Positions 13,098 through 24,093 of a stretch of DNA of 64,000 nucleotides are shown here, piece by piece. Position numbers and translations under genes: made by a program. Each line of letters opens with the position of its first letter. Within the stretch, counting starts at the first letter, position 1. Below the pieces are notes generated by a model, which saw only the letters and a program-made list of their open reading frames with translations, made no database searches and was not told where the DNA came from. The stretch is taken from NCBI GenBank assembly GCA_004380135.1, contig QXCR01000026.1, positions 343,309 to 407,308 on the forward strand, written 5' to 3'. The DNA is from Stemphylium vesicarium (lineage: Eukaryota; Ascomycota; Dothideomycetes; Pleosporales; Pleosporaceae).

Positions 13098-13605
13098 ATG
13101 CCGTCCGCATCAACGTACATTAAGGCCATCTCAGGGTACGTCGACCGTGTGCCGCTATGAAGATTCCAAACCCTGACAATTCAAAGAGGCGCATTCCTCT
13201 GCATAGGCGGACCGGCGCTTGTCTGGTATGTAACACCGACAGAGGAGGAAATCTTCGAGGTATTTGGACCTTCCCACGTGCATGTGCGAGCAGGTTCTGA
13301 CTTCACGTGTAGAGATATAGCCCAGAACTCAAGAAGAAGGCTCTCGCAGGAAGGGAGCAAAGACAAAAAGATTTTGACGCATTCGTCGGCCAATTGAAGG
13401 AGGCATCGCGTTCAGACAAGCCCAGTAAGGTCCTTTCTTGCTGTATTTGGTCAGAAATTTGCTAACAAAATCAGTCTGGACTGCGCAAAAGGAAATAGAT
13501 GCGAAGAGGTCAGAGACGGAGCAGCAGATTCGCAGAAATGAGCGTGACGCATATGCTGCTGAGAGCCGGAGACGCCAGGCAGAGATTCGGGCGAGCGCCG
13601 AGTGA
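13098..13605 (+). CDS. CBP4: Cbp4-like assembly factor for respiratory complex III
   Basis: Cbp4 is a small inner-membrane mitochondrial protein that, in yeast, binds newly made cytochrome b with Cbp3-Cbp6 during bc1 complex assembly. Four exons, 13098-13135, 13187-13259, 13313-13424 and 13475-13605, give 117 residues, the usual family length. The N-terminus carries one membrane segment (FLCIGGPALVWYV), then the family block PTEEEIFERYSPELKKKAL, the FDAFVGQLKE motif, the SDKPIW motif and a charged, probably coiled-coil tail. The third exon acceptor at 13311-13312 was chosen because it restores the RYSPEL block. The tiny exons hide the gene from simple open-frame searches. XPF/Rad1 follows 324 bases downstream on the same strand. 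Confidence 0.9.
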
Positions 13606-13929
13606 GCGAGCACGATTGGGATGACTTTTCTTTCGGTCTTGTATTTTTACCTGTATCACGAATCTACGCTTTGAAGCCGGCTATCAATCTTGGGTGCTGA
13701 AATGATTTGGGACTGTTGCTCGAAAGCATTCGAATTTGCTTGTTTGTTTGATTATGGTACAAATCCAACGGCTAGTCTGGCGATTCCAATTGCTAGATAT
13801 TGCCTCTTCTGTACAGGCGTCGGTTGTCTGCACATGTGATATGGCGTGAGGTCTGCGCGAAACTTGGAACGCGCACCCCAAGCCCAACATTGCACACCCG
13901 CCCCACCGCGAGCGTCGGAGCAATATCCA
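13606..13929. other. Short intergenic, CBP4 to XPF
   Basis: It presumably holds the CBP4 3' UTR and the XPF promoter. Nothing else is seen. Confidence 0.5.
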
Positions 13930-16827
13930 ATGCCCAGCGATGCGCAAGCCCCCGTGAAGCTCTCGTTGCCTCTCGTACGATCCTATCTCGACTCTTGGTA
14001 ACCTCTGCTAATGACATCATAGGAGTTCCAGCAAGACATCTTCAACGAACTCCGCGGGGAAGATGAGCTCGTCCTCCTCGCGCGCGGCCTCGGCCTTTTG
14101 CGCATAGTCACAAACCTCCTCCACTCGTACGATGCCGCCGGAAACAATCTTATACTGCTCGTCGGAGCCGATGATCGCGAGAATGTGTGGATTGGCGAGG
14201 CGCTGGCCGAACATGCGGCAGTCAGCAATGCGCCCAAATGTCGCGGGCTGAGTCTGGTCAATACAGACCTCATGAGCGTCGGAACACGTGAGAAGATGTA
14301 TGCGCAGGGTGGCATATTCAGTATCACGTCGCGCATCTTGATTGTCGACTTCTTGTCAGGGCTACTGAACCCAGAGACGGTGACGGGCGTGGTAGTGCTG
14401 CATGCCGAAAGAGTCGTGGCAACATCGCTGGAAGCCTTCATCTTGAGGATATACCGGCAGAAGAACAAGGCAGGATTTCTGAAGGCGTTCTCAGATACGC
14501 CAGAGCCCTTCACAACTGGATTCGCGCCGCTCACCAACATGATGAAGAATCTCTTCTTGACGAAACCAGCGTTATACCCGAGATTTCACGTCGCTGTCGC
14601 GAACTCACTGGAAGGACGCAAGAAGGCCGAGGTCATTGAGCTGGAAGTGCCCATGACGGAAGCGATGCAGGATATACAGAACGCCGTGTTGGCGTGCGTG
14701 GAAGCCAGCATCAGTGAGCTCAAGAAAGCCAATCCAGGCCTAGAGGTTGAGGACTGGACAGTGGATAGCGCATTGCACAAGAACTTCGATCAGATCATCC
14801 GGCGGCAGCTGGATCCGGTTTGGCATCGAACGACGTTCAAGACGCGACAGGTTGTCCGGGATTTGTCGCTTTTGCGAACCATTCTTCATGCGCTCCTTAC
14901 CTATGATGCCGTGAACTTCAACAAGTACCTTGATACTGTCTTGGCAGCCTCCCAGCCACCTCCAGGATCTACGCGACAGAATCAGTCACCATGGCTTTTC
15001 TTAGATGCCGCCGATACCATCTTCACGACGGCTAAACGGCGAGTGTATACCGGCAAGGTTTCAAACGCTGAGCTAGCAAATGCCTCAAATGCTGTACCGG
15101 AGTCATTACAACCTGTTCTGGAAGAATTTCCCAAGTGGACACAACTGGCGGAAATTCTCCAAGAGATTGAGCAAGATGCTTACTTCAACCCCACACCGCA
15201 GGACTCCTCCAACGGTTCCATACTCATCATGTGCGGCGACCAGGGCACTGCTGCGCAGCTAAGAGAGTATCTTCAAACCATGTATGTCAAGCCAGAGGGT
15301 GTAGCAGACGAGGACGAAGACGAATATGAACCATCGGCCAAGTTCATGATGAGACGCAAGCTGCGCAACTACCTCACCTGGAAACGCGACTTCAGCAAAG
15401 TCAGCGCTGCTTTGTTTTCAGAAAACCAAAAGGCGATCAACACCAGCACAGACAAGAACGTTCAAAGCGGTATGCGTCAAACATCTGGTAAACCTCCACC
15501 CAACAAGCGACGTCGCGTCAGAGGTGGCGGCAATGCAGCAGCTGGCCCTTCACGATCAGATAATGGAGCCATCCGCACAGCAGGAGATCGCGACTCTCAC
15601 ATAGCAAGCCTCATGGCCGAGCTAGAACCCACGGAAATCGAGGCAGCGCAAAAACCCGGTGAAGTAGGATACGATCCTCTCGACAACATGGAAAGCTACT
15701 ACGAGCTCTTCGACATGAACTCCTTGATCATCATACACCCCTACGCGGGCGACCTGGACGAGCACATCCTCGACGAGACGAAGCCAAGATACGTCATCAT
15801 GTACGAGCCAGACGCAGCCTTCATTCGTCGCATCGAAGTATACCGATCCTCACACACCGACCGGACCGTCAAAGTATTCTTCATGTACTACGGGGGCAGC
15901 GTAGAAGAGCAACGCTATCTCTCCGCCGTACGTCGTGAAAAAGACGCCTTCACCCGTCTCATCAAAGAACGCGCAAATATGGCCTTCACGCAAAACCCCA
16001 GCGCCAACCTCGCGCCCGAAGAATCCTTCCTCCGTACAATCAACACCAGGATAGCAGGCGGAGGGCGTCTAGCCGCGACAACAGAGCCTCCACGCGTCGT
16101 CGTTGACGTCCGAGAATTCCGCTCTTCCCTTCCATCTCTGCTGCACGGCCGCTCTATCGTAATCGTGCCCTGCATGTTGACCGTCGGCGACTACGTGATC
16201 ACGCCACAGATCTGCATCGAGCGAAAGTCCATTCGCGATCTCATCCAATCCTTCTCCAACGGCCGGCTGTTCAATCAAGTCGAGTCCATGATGGAGCACT
16301 ACAAGCACCCAATGCTGCTCATTGAGTTCGACCAAAACAAGTCTTTTACTCTCGAACCTTTTACCGATTTCTCCGCTGGAGGTGGTGGGAGTAATGCGCC
16401 GAGTGGCCTTGCTTCCACGGCCCCGGATCTCCAGGGGAAACTCGTCATGCTTACTCTGGCTTTCCCGCGTTTGCGCATCATTTGGAGTTCCTCGCCGTAT
16501 CAGACTGCGGAAATCTTCTCCGAGTTGAAGAAACAGCAGGACGAACCGGATCCGTTGCGCGCGGTGCAGATTGGCCTCGATCCGAATCAGAGCGGTGACG
16601 AGATGCGCAGTTTCAATCAGACGAGTCAGGATATGTTGAGGGCGCTGCCTGGGGTGAATGAGAATGCCGTTATGACGTTGATGCTGAAGAGTGAGAGTAT
16701 ATTGGAAGTAGCGAATATGAGCGAGAGGGAGATTTGTTGGTTGGTTGGGACGGATGTGGGAAGGAGGATACATAGGTTTTTGAACCGCAGTGTATATGAA
16801 GATGTGCAGTTGCAGGTCTTTAGTTAG
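13930..16827 (+). CDS. rad1: DNA repair structure-specific endonuclease XPF/Rad1
   Basis: This is the catalytic subunit of the XPF-ERCC1 (Rad1-Rad10) nuclease, which cuts on the 5' side of lesions in nucleotide excision repair and also works in crosslink repair and single-strand annealing. Exons 13930-13974 and 14023-16827 encode 949 residues. The short first exon gives a 15-residue N-terminus ending in SLPL and joins to EFQQDIFNEL. The N-terminal two thirds is the degenerate helicase-like part (LLVGADDRENVWIGEAL, VVLHAERVVATSLEAFILRIYR). The nuclease motif ERKSIRD lies at about residues 748-754, followed by SNGRLFNQVE. A tandem helix-hairpin-helix domain (LPGVNENAVMTL) ends the protein and should bind the ERCC1 partner. 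It appears intact. Confidence 0.95.
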
Positions 16828-17096
16828 CTGGGAAATCGAGCTGAAGTTGCAAAGGATGAAGATTATGTATGCATTGTTTCCTCTTCAAAAAAAAAGCGTT
16901 GACTGGAGCTATGAACTCAGCCAAAGAACATATCGTCACCGACTGAAGGACGAGACTCCAGTCCTTCTGCAGTCGAAAAGCCTCATCCGCCCGCTCGCAA
17001 GAAGCAGCATTTGAGCAGCCCGACCCTCACCACGCAAATCAGCCGCGAAAAGCGAAGAGCCGAGACAGCATGGCGGACCTCTTCCCTCTCCCTCGT

Positions 17097-17842
17097 TTAA
17101 ATGTCGTCAATGTCAATCTCCTTCTTGCCTCCCTCGGCCTCGTCCGAGTCGCTGTCGTCGCGGTCCTCGTCGAATTCGAAGCCGATGCCCTCGTCGCCCT
17201 GGTCGCCGTATGTATCCGTCTCGTTGATCTTTGCGTTTTCGGGGAGTTCGCCGTAGGCTTTTAATGAACGGGCTTCGTCGGCTGTGGAGTTATTAGCAGT
17301 GAAATCGCCTTAGTACAGCGCCCACAGCGCCATGTGAATAGAGACTCGACGTACCAGAGTACTTCATGATGACATCACCCTTCTCGTCCTGGTAGTCGCG
17401 CAACGACAGGAGAATGATATCTCCCTGGTTGATCCACACCTTCTTCCTCAGCTTGCCGCGGATATGGGCAAGGCGGCGGGCACCATCAAAGCACTGAGCT
17501 TCCAGGCGACCGTTTCCGAGCATCTTGACGACTTGGGCGTATTCTTGGCCTTCCTCCTTGAAGACAAGTTCGCGCTTCTCATTGTCGTTCTCGTTCTTAC
17601 CCCTACGTCGGTTTTTACCTCCCTAGTGGTGCGTTAGATTTTTGCATCCTCTTCTTTTAATTTCTTTGCGTGAGAGGAAAATGTAAAAGGGCTTGCGCTT
17701 TGGCCCTCATGACGGTGACCAGGTGAAGCTTGCGGCGTCATTCGCGTGATGTGCGATGTAGCGGGGCCACATTTTGCCCCTCCAAAAAGAGTCAGGCAGG
17801 GAAAAAGAGAAAGCGACGTACCTTTCCCTTGTTCTTCGGCAT
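17097..17842 (-). CDS. tif11: Translation initiation factor eIF1A
   Basis: eIF1A binds the A site of the small ribosomal subunit and, with eIF1, supports scanning and start codon choice. Minus-strand exons 17842-17822, 17622-17355 and 17281-17097 encode 157 residues, normal for the family. The start MPKNKGK is joined by a 199-base intron, the longest of this gene, to GGKNRRRGKNEN. The OB-fold follows (QVVKMLGNGRLEAQCFDG, KVWINQGDIILLSLRDYQ), then YSADEARSLKAYGELPE and the acidic tail ending DIDDI. The long first intron near the start is common in highly expressed fungal genes. It is divergent to the orphan gene at 18085, sharing about 240 bases of promoter. Confidence 0.95.
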
Positions 17843-18084
17843 ATTGGCTGTCGAAGTGGTGTTTTGTTGGTGTGGTTTGTAAGTGGGGAGTTTGGGCTGG
17901 AGAGAAAGGCGCAGTGGGCGCAAGTTCTTATGTAGTGGCGGGCCCCGTTGTTTGCAGCAGCACCCACGGCCTCTGTGTGGATTCGACACAGTCACTGTGG
18001 GAGCCTTACCATGTCACACTGCGCTAAAGACCCCACGCCAACCTTGGTTCGGCCTAGTCGGTCGCTCACCCGAGAACCTTGGAA

Positions 18085-18792
18085 ATGTCGTCGCTTTCTT
18101 TTGGTGAGTATATTTCTCACCCATCCCCACCAGGAATATCGTCTCAACGTCACCGTGCATGGTATCTGGTTGAATGTGACCACAAAAGAGTCATGAAGAG
18201 CGTCTTCTCCCTCATCGCCAAACAGCAGCCGAAAACGTTCAAAGTAAGCTATGCGCCAGACTACAAGAATTTCATCGTCAATCACGTCTTGATCGACCCC
18301 TCGCATCCTCTGCACGAGACGCAGAAGCGCAGACAAGCGGAGCGCAAGAAAGAAGGTCTATGGTGGCACGCAACTACCGGAGTCGACCTGAATAAATCCA
18401 GCTGTGTGCGCGCATGGGCCAGGCGACGTCTGCGCAACGCCATCAAAGATGAACTGAGAGAGCGCGGCTATGATGAGAATGGCATGTTTGTGGATCTCAA
18501 ATCGGTGCAAGGAAGACCGGATTTGATGAGATTGCTCCAGGCGGGCCAAACGTTGAACTTGAGTGGCAGTTTGAGATTGCACGTTCAGCCGCCTTTGATT
18601 CCTGCAAAGTACGCTGATGTGCGCGCAGAGACAGGGCACGTTATTGAGGCCATGGTGATGGCTAAGAACGGTGCGGGAGATTTTGGTTCCATTAGGCAGA
18701 CAAAGAGGCGTCCGGATTTTACTTCTCCTAGAGATGCGCAACGGCCGCCTCCGAAGAAGAGATCACAGCACGTGAAGCAGCGCGTAGCGTGA
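18085..18792 (+). CDS. Uncharacterised protein, 235 residues
   Basis: I do not recognise this gene. A single exon runs from the ATG at 18085 to the stop at 18792. The protein is basic and soluble, with no signal peptide or membrane segment. Features seen are an aromatic-rich block (WYLVECDHKR), the stretch FIVNHVLIDPSHPLHETQ, an arginine-rich helix (RAWARRRLRNAIKDELRERG) and a basic Pro-rich tail (RPPPKKRSQHVKQR) that could be a nuclear signal. The codon pattern, length and position, divergent from eIF1A with a compact spacer, argue for a real gene. Chromatin or RNA binding would fit the charge, but that is a guess. Confidence 0.7.
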   Translation: MSSLSFGEYISHPSPPGISSQRHRAWYLVECDHKRVMKSVFSLIAKQQPKTFKVSYAPDYKNFIVNHVLIDPSHPLHETQKRRQAERKKEGLWWHATTGVDLNKSSCVRAWARRRLRNAIKDELRERGYDENGMFVDLKSVQGRPDLMRLLQAGQTLNLSGSLRLHVQPPLIPAKYADVRAETGHVIEAMVMAKNGAGDFGSIRQTKRRPDFTSPRDAQRPPPKKRSQHVKQRVA

Positions 18793-19326
18793 TTGTAGAT
18801 TGCAGTCAGATGGCCATTGCTGCAAAGCTCAGACGAGACACTTTGGTTGTAAGATATCTCGAGAAGAAAGTGCAGCCTATTCCATGGTTAGCTTCGAGTC
18901 TGCGCACCTGAAACGCGAGCATGTCCAGCGTTGGTGTGCGGTGCTGGGGAGCTGGAAGCACAGCTAAACAGAACACGACGACACGAATACTGTGTCGACT
19001 GCCACCATGTTTACCATACGTCATGCCATATGGTATGATGTTCTAGCCTGCGCATCCAGTAATGAGCAGGCTGGAGAAAATGAAATATGGGGACGAACAG
19101 TCGACAACCAAATGGCTGGGATAGATCACAATACAAGCGCGAATATGTGACTGGTGCTTGCCTCGAGTAGAGCGATTTACACCGAGAATGAGCGAATCTG
19201 ATGCACATGACCTAAAAGGCAGTGTCTCAATCTCAAAGCTTGCATTCGCTCATGGGTATCTCAGTATATCTATTAGGCCACGCACATCTGCGCTGCTACG
19301 CTTTCAATCAAACCGTAGACGCGAAT
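18793..19326. other. Convergent intergenic region
   Basis: It lies between two converging genes and so should hold 3' UTRs only. No other feature is seen. Confidence 0.55.
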
Positions 19327-20359
19327 TCAAGAGCTACCGAATGTTCCCTTCGCCTTCACACACAAGTTCCCCTGTACACTCTCTAACGTGCCAATAATTT
19401 CCTCTCTTGGTGCCTCTGCCTTCTTTGTGAGATCCTTCTTGGAAGAAAGCCATCCCAACCAACTCTTTGTAGGCTCAGCCTCCGGCTCAGGCGGCGGTTC
19501 TGATTGCGGTAGATTAGGTTTCGAAAAAGCAGCGCGAAGTATGTAGAAGTCGAGGCTGTGAGTGGGTTTCGCGTAGGTCAACGAGAGGGAATCAGGGCGG
19601 TGGACAGGTTCTAGAAACTGGGGTTAGCACATACAGGTTTCAATCGCGCGACGCAACTGTAATATGAGATGGAGAAAATGCCTTCATAAACTTACCAACA
19701 AGTCCATCCGGCCCCTTAACCATCCTCGCAAAGACCTCTTCAAACACCGTCGCTATAGCCCCTCCATGCGCAACACCAGGCCACCCGCTCAAACCCCCAC
19801 CAATCCACACCACAGCCACCATCTCCCTCGTCTCGGCATTCCAAAAAGCTCTCTGCACACCTAATCCTCTCGTCCCGCTCATAACCCCTAGTATCCCCCT
19901 CTTCCCCTCATTCTCCCTCCCAAAATCAAAATCCAGTTCCAACCAGCCCTTGTACGCAGAGATCTTGCGACTCCCCGAAGCAGGCGCCGACGTCAAGCCG
20001 GGTCCTGACCGCAGAGCTGTGTCGGTGTGTAGGTTGTATGACTGAGAGCGAAGTGACTGCACAATTTCAAGAGCGTCGATGTCGCGACCGAGGGATTCTA
20101 GTATTATGTCGTCGTCCCGCGTGCCGGGCTCAGGCAAGCCGAGGGGACCTGCGAAATGGCGGGCACCCAGGCCGGTTGTTATTCCTAGGGCGAGGATACT
20201 CGCGTACCAGAGCCATGACCAGCGCATACGGGATTGGAGGGGGGATTCGAGGACTGGGACATTGTGTGAGGGGCGGAGGGGTTGGCGCGCGCTTTTACAG
20301 GGTACGGTGAAGGGATTGCGGTTGAGGAGCATGCGCGCTCGAGTTAGTCGAGCGTTCAT
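19327..20359 (-). CDS. Hotdog-fold acyl-CoA thioesterase (THEM4-like), membrane-anchored
   Basis: This is probably a thioesterase that hydrolyses acyl-CoA, of the PaaI/THEM4 hotdog group that is common in fungi. Minus-strand exons 20359-19696 and 19610-19327 encode 315 residues. The N-terminus is Arg-rich and precedes one membrane segment (WLWYASILALGITTGLG), suggesting a mitochondrial or other membrane anchor. The hotdog signature is GVAHGGAIATVFEEVF near residue 205. The second exon continues the fold (LTYAKPTHSLDFYILRA). A charged insert (TKSWLGWLSSKKDLTKKAE) is then followed by the last strand. The intron donor at 19695 and acceptor at 19611 keep the frame. Substrate is not known. Confidence 0.82.
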
Positions 20360-20726
20360 GGCTGCGGAGACGGCAATGGGGGGTTTGGTGGCTTCAATGT
20401 TATCTTGGATTGGAGGCAGGGATCAGTTCACCGAGGCTTGAAGTTAGTGGCTTGGCCTTGGTGGGTACCTTGACTTTGGACATTTGAAGTCCATCGCTCA
20501 CCAAATTTACGAAGATCGCTTCAAGCCCAACTGGAGACTCTGGATGATGGAAAACTGGACTATGACGGCACCGTTTCGCATTTTCTTCAATGTTCATTGT
20601 ATCCTCAAACTTATGGTTTCTACGTGAAAGAGTACGCGGCAGAAGCGTCAGGCCAGATTCATAGTCATGTGGGAAATCAACGATATGCCTATCTCCTCTT
20701 CATCTCCAAGCAATACGGATACCTTG
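20360..20726. other. Intergenic
   Basis: It is the upstream region of the thioesterase gene and the 3' side of the GFA-like gene. A 65-codon open frame inside it has no motif and is not supported. Confidence 0.5.
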
Positions 20727-21233
20727 TCATTGCTCAGTACCGTCTGCCCTTCCTGGATGTGGATCTTCAACATGCACAACATCCAACTCTTCCATTTTAA
20801 CACCATGAAACATGCGGACCTAGACATATTAGCAAAATTCCCTCTACACCAATTTAGCAGCCACAACACATACATTTACGCCCAGCAGATCCGGTGGAGC
20901 TTCTCCAAACAGCTCCATCCTAGGGTCGAACCACACAGCGCTCCCACACCTCGCGCAAAACATATGCAGACTGCGCTTGATACCGAAGGAATAGTCTCTC
21001 AACATGTCTTCACCGCTCTTCATGTGTAGCTGCGACCGTTCGGGATACACCAGCAAGTAGGCGTTGCGAGTGCAGATGCTGCAGTTGCACGATACGACCT
21101 TCCACTGGGGCAGCGGCGGGGAGAGAAGAACCGAGTACTGTACGATACCACAGTGACAACTCGCTGCGTAGGTTTGACAGTTGCTTGGATCAAACGACGG
21201 CAGCGGTGGTTTGGTACGTGGTGAGTCGGTCAT
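20727..21233 (-). CDS. GFA/CENP-V family zinc protein
   Basis: This belongs to the glutathione-dependent formaldehyde-activating (GFA)/CENP-V fold family, small zinc enzymes often linked to glutathione adducts. Minus-strand exons 21233-20874 and 20819-20727 give 150 residues. All family cysteines are present: C26 and C28 (SCHCG), C49, C51 and C54 (CNCSIC), and C93 and C96 (CARCGS). The second exon gives the usual ending after LLGVN, namely VRMFHGVKMEELDV. Without the splice the first exon would run into an unrelated short tail, which is why the intron at 20820-20873 is called. Real substrate specificity is unknown; many fungal members are uncharacterised. Confidence 0.88.
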
Positions 21234-22520
21234 GATGAAGGGTTTCGGTGATGCAAAGGTGGGGCTGAGAAGGGTAGTGGGGAATGTAGCTATCGAGTCT
21301 TTTTGCTCGAGTGAGGCGTTATGCTACATATACTGACTTTGATATAGGTACGAGAGTAGAGACAGCGCGAGAAGTCCCGTTACTAGATGCAAGCTATCGA
21401 CTAGGTCGTCTGCGATTGGCAGTGAGGTGGTAGCCTTGGTTGTAAGAAGTCTCCGTTTCCGGTATCCGGCGAGGTAAATGTCTCCGACGCCGTCGGGGAA
21501 GTAGTGAGGTTGTATCAAGAGGTCATTGAGATTGAACCCCTCATTGTACAACTGCGGAGTGTAGACCCGCGTCATCCTTCAGACTTTTGAACCGCAGTAG
21601 CTACAGCCGTACTCACCGGACCTCGCTTGACTACTGTTCAATCGTCAGGGGGACTAAAAAGCACCTTTCCCACCTACTTGGTAGCAAGAGCGTAACAAGA
21701 ACAGGTAGTGTATTTCCCACCAAGATATAAAAAGATGAAAAAGGACATGCGAATGTGCTCCTTCTCACCCCAAAAGATCAAGAACACACCTCAACATGCT
21801 CCAGAATCAACATCATGAACCCTCAAGCCTTACCTCAACCCCACCCTCCAACCTATCCGCACCCAGCTCCACTAGCTTAACATCGTGTGTAACCCCCGAC
21901 CCGCACCTACCACAAAGTAGAAAAAAGTGCGAGTCAGAGACCTCCTTCGTGCCACGAGATCGTTTGTAAGACCCTTGCCCAGGATCGCTGGGAAGAAATG
22001 AGGCGAAGAAAAAAAGAGGGTGGGCTGACCGACTGACCGACAGACGGGTTTCGTGACCGAAAGCGGTGGAACATGCGTCTTTCCTGTTGCTGTTGCTGGC
22101 TTTTTGGGGAAGCGCCCAAGCGCTGGTGGTACAAAGGGAGATTGGGCGAGGCGGCAGTACGAGATATATGAGGGGTGGTGGGACGAGATCGCGGGCTTTG
22201 GTGCGAGGATGAAGTGGCGCGGGTGAGAAGGGAGGGCGGCTTGGGAGATGGCTTGGGCTTGTGTGAGGGTACGGGCCGTGGAGTCCGATTCGTATGCCGC
22301 AGCGGAGGAGACACTATGCTGGGATCGTTAGCGGTGTGGGTTTGGATCCGTTGGGTTGGGTTAGTTTGGGTAGGACGGGGAAGGGTGTAGTGGGATGGGG
22401 TCCCTTGTGTTGTCTTTGGGTAGGTGGAGGTTGACCCGTTTTGGGATGTGAGGTATAGTCTTTGAAGAAGTGGAAGATAGGCAGATGTGATAGAGAAGAC
22501 TTTTCACAAGAGTCGATGTA
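21234..22520. other. Intergenic
   Basis: No gene is supported. Two minus-strand open frames, 21324-21575 and 21934-22314, have biased composition (the second is rich in Pro, Ser and Arg) and show no motif, so they are left out. Confidence 0.5.
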
Positions 22521-24093
22521 TTACTCATCTAATCCCAACCCCTTCCACACCACACCCCGAACACGTCTCAAAAACGCCTCAACCTCTTCCCCATCATGCC
22601 ACGCATCATTAAACACAGCACTTACCTTCAAGCTCCCTTCCCACGACCCCAAAAACACGCCAAACCCAGTTCCCAGCTCCTCGCCGCTAACCCACGGATT
22701 ATCAATGTCCAGAGCCCCGTACCGAGGCGAGATGATCCTGTCAATCACGCCCATACTGCTAATACTGACGGATGGCGTGGAATTGGGCGCGGGAACAGGA
22801 GTTTCTGTAGCAGTAGGATCAGCAATGTGCGGCGTAGCCATTGACCAACACGATGGCGCTAGAGCGAGGCTATCGGGGGAGTCGCGGATGCGATGGTAGT
22901 AGCTCTTGACCTGTTCGACAAGGTTGGTGAATTCATCTTGTCGTTGGTCTTTTGTTATCGTACCAAGCTCGGTGAGGGAGGGTATTGTGAAGTCGAGGGC
23001 GAGACTGGGACCGGATATGGTGTGGTAGACTGTAGCTGCGTGCTTTGGTGCTGCGTACTCTCCGATGCAATTCGGCCGCTCGTTGATGAGTGTATGGCTA
23101 ATGCATCGCGCGGGTCGCAGTTCTGTGCCTGGTTTTTGCAGGTCGCGGATTGCTATTGCGATAGCTGCGTGATGGACATGCGTCGCTGTTGCGCCGATGC
23201 TTTTGCATGCTCCCAACAGCCGCGCGGTATCGGAGACGGTGAATGCCGTTTCGATGCGTTGATGTCGACCTGGGAGTAATGCCCCCTCTTTGAAGGGTAC
23301 ACTAAGTATCTCCACGTTCTTTCGGAGCGCTTCGTTCTCAGTGATTGAGATTCTGGAGAAGCTCTTGCTGGGCTAGAGTGAGTATGGGTGATATGGCTGC
23401 TGCAACTTGGAGCGGAGGGCTGAGGTTCCATATTTCACTGCCAGGGGGTAGAGGAGGGGTCTACGATGGTTGTGGACTCCACGATGAAGGGGGCTGGGCA
23501 TACAAGTGTGCGGCGACTTTGAAGAGCTTGCTGAGTATCTGTAATGTGCCAATGCCATCCATGATGTCGTGAGGGGATCGAATGACAACATCTCGCCGTA
23601 GCATACCATCGTCTTCGCTTGCGTTTGGAGATGTGATGACGAAAAGAGTGGGTAGTTCTGGGGCAATGGGGTCTGCATTGCACCATTCCAGTCCGGTTCA
23701 GCCCGGAGAGATGGGCAAGAATGTTTGTTCAAGCCACTCTTCCGTGTGGGATTCGATGTCGTTCAGATGAAACGGAGTGTATCTCTTCTTCCACTTTTAC
23801 TAATACTCGTCGTAGAAGGTACGTGATGCTATTGTCGGATGATCGTATCGTAGCCTCAACCAAGCATAGCGAAGCGCGTCTTCAAGACTCTGCCCAATGA
23901 GTGCTGCTGAATCGTCTTCGATTTTGACTGAGATGTGTGCAAACCCTATGATGGCGAAGTACATGCGCCCGCTTCCCTCGTATGACTTCGCCAAGCACAT
24001 GTAAAATCGCTCTGCTTCATCGATCTCGCGTTCCCAATGGCCGAGGTTAGTTTGCTGCCAGGTGAGATGAGGGTACCGTGACGAAGCCATCAT
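22521..24093 (-). pseudogene. HXXXD-type acyltransferase pseudogene (condensation-like, fungal acetyltransferase group)
   Basis: This is a broken member of the BAHD/condensation-like acyltransferase family, resembling the fungal group that includes trichothecene 15-O-acetyltransferases; that group acylates alcohols with acyl-CoA. The frame opens at the ATG at 24093 and continues in one frame through TAG and TAA side by side (23800-23802, 23797-23799), TGA (23698-23700) and TAG (23461-23463). It shifts frame near 23335-23350 and finishes in an open 264-codon stretch ending at 22521. The active-site HXXXD is still readable as SPHDIMDG, and a late GFGVFLGSWEG block resembles the structural motif of the family. 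All nonsense codons fit C-to-T change, as in RIP. No neighbouring biosynthetic genes are seen, so it is probably a relic. Confidence 0.82.

Noticed and set aside
21324..21575. 83-codon minus-strand frame
   Set aside because: It is too short and has no recognisable pattern; one hydrophobic end is not enough support.
21934..22314. Pro/Ser/Arg-rich minus-strand frame
   Set aside because: Composition reflects purine/pyrimidine skew of the DNA rather than coding.
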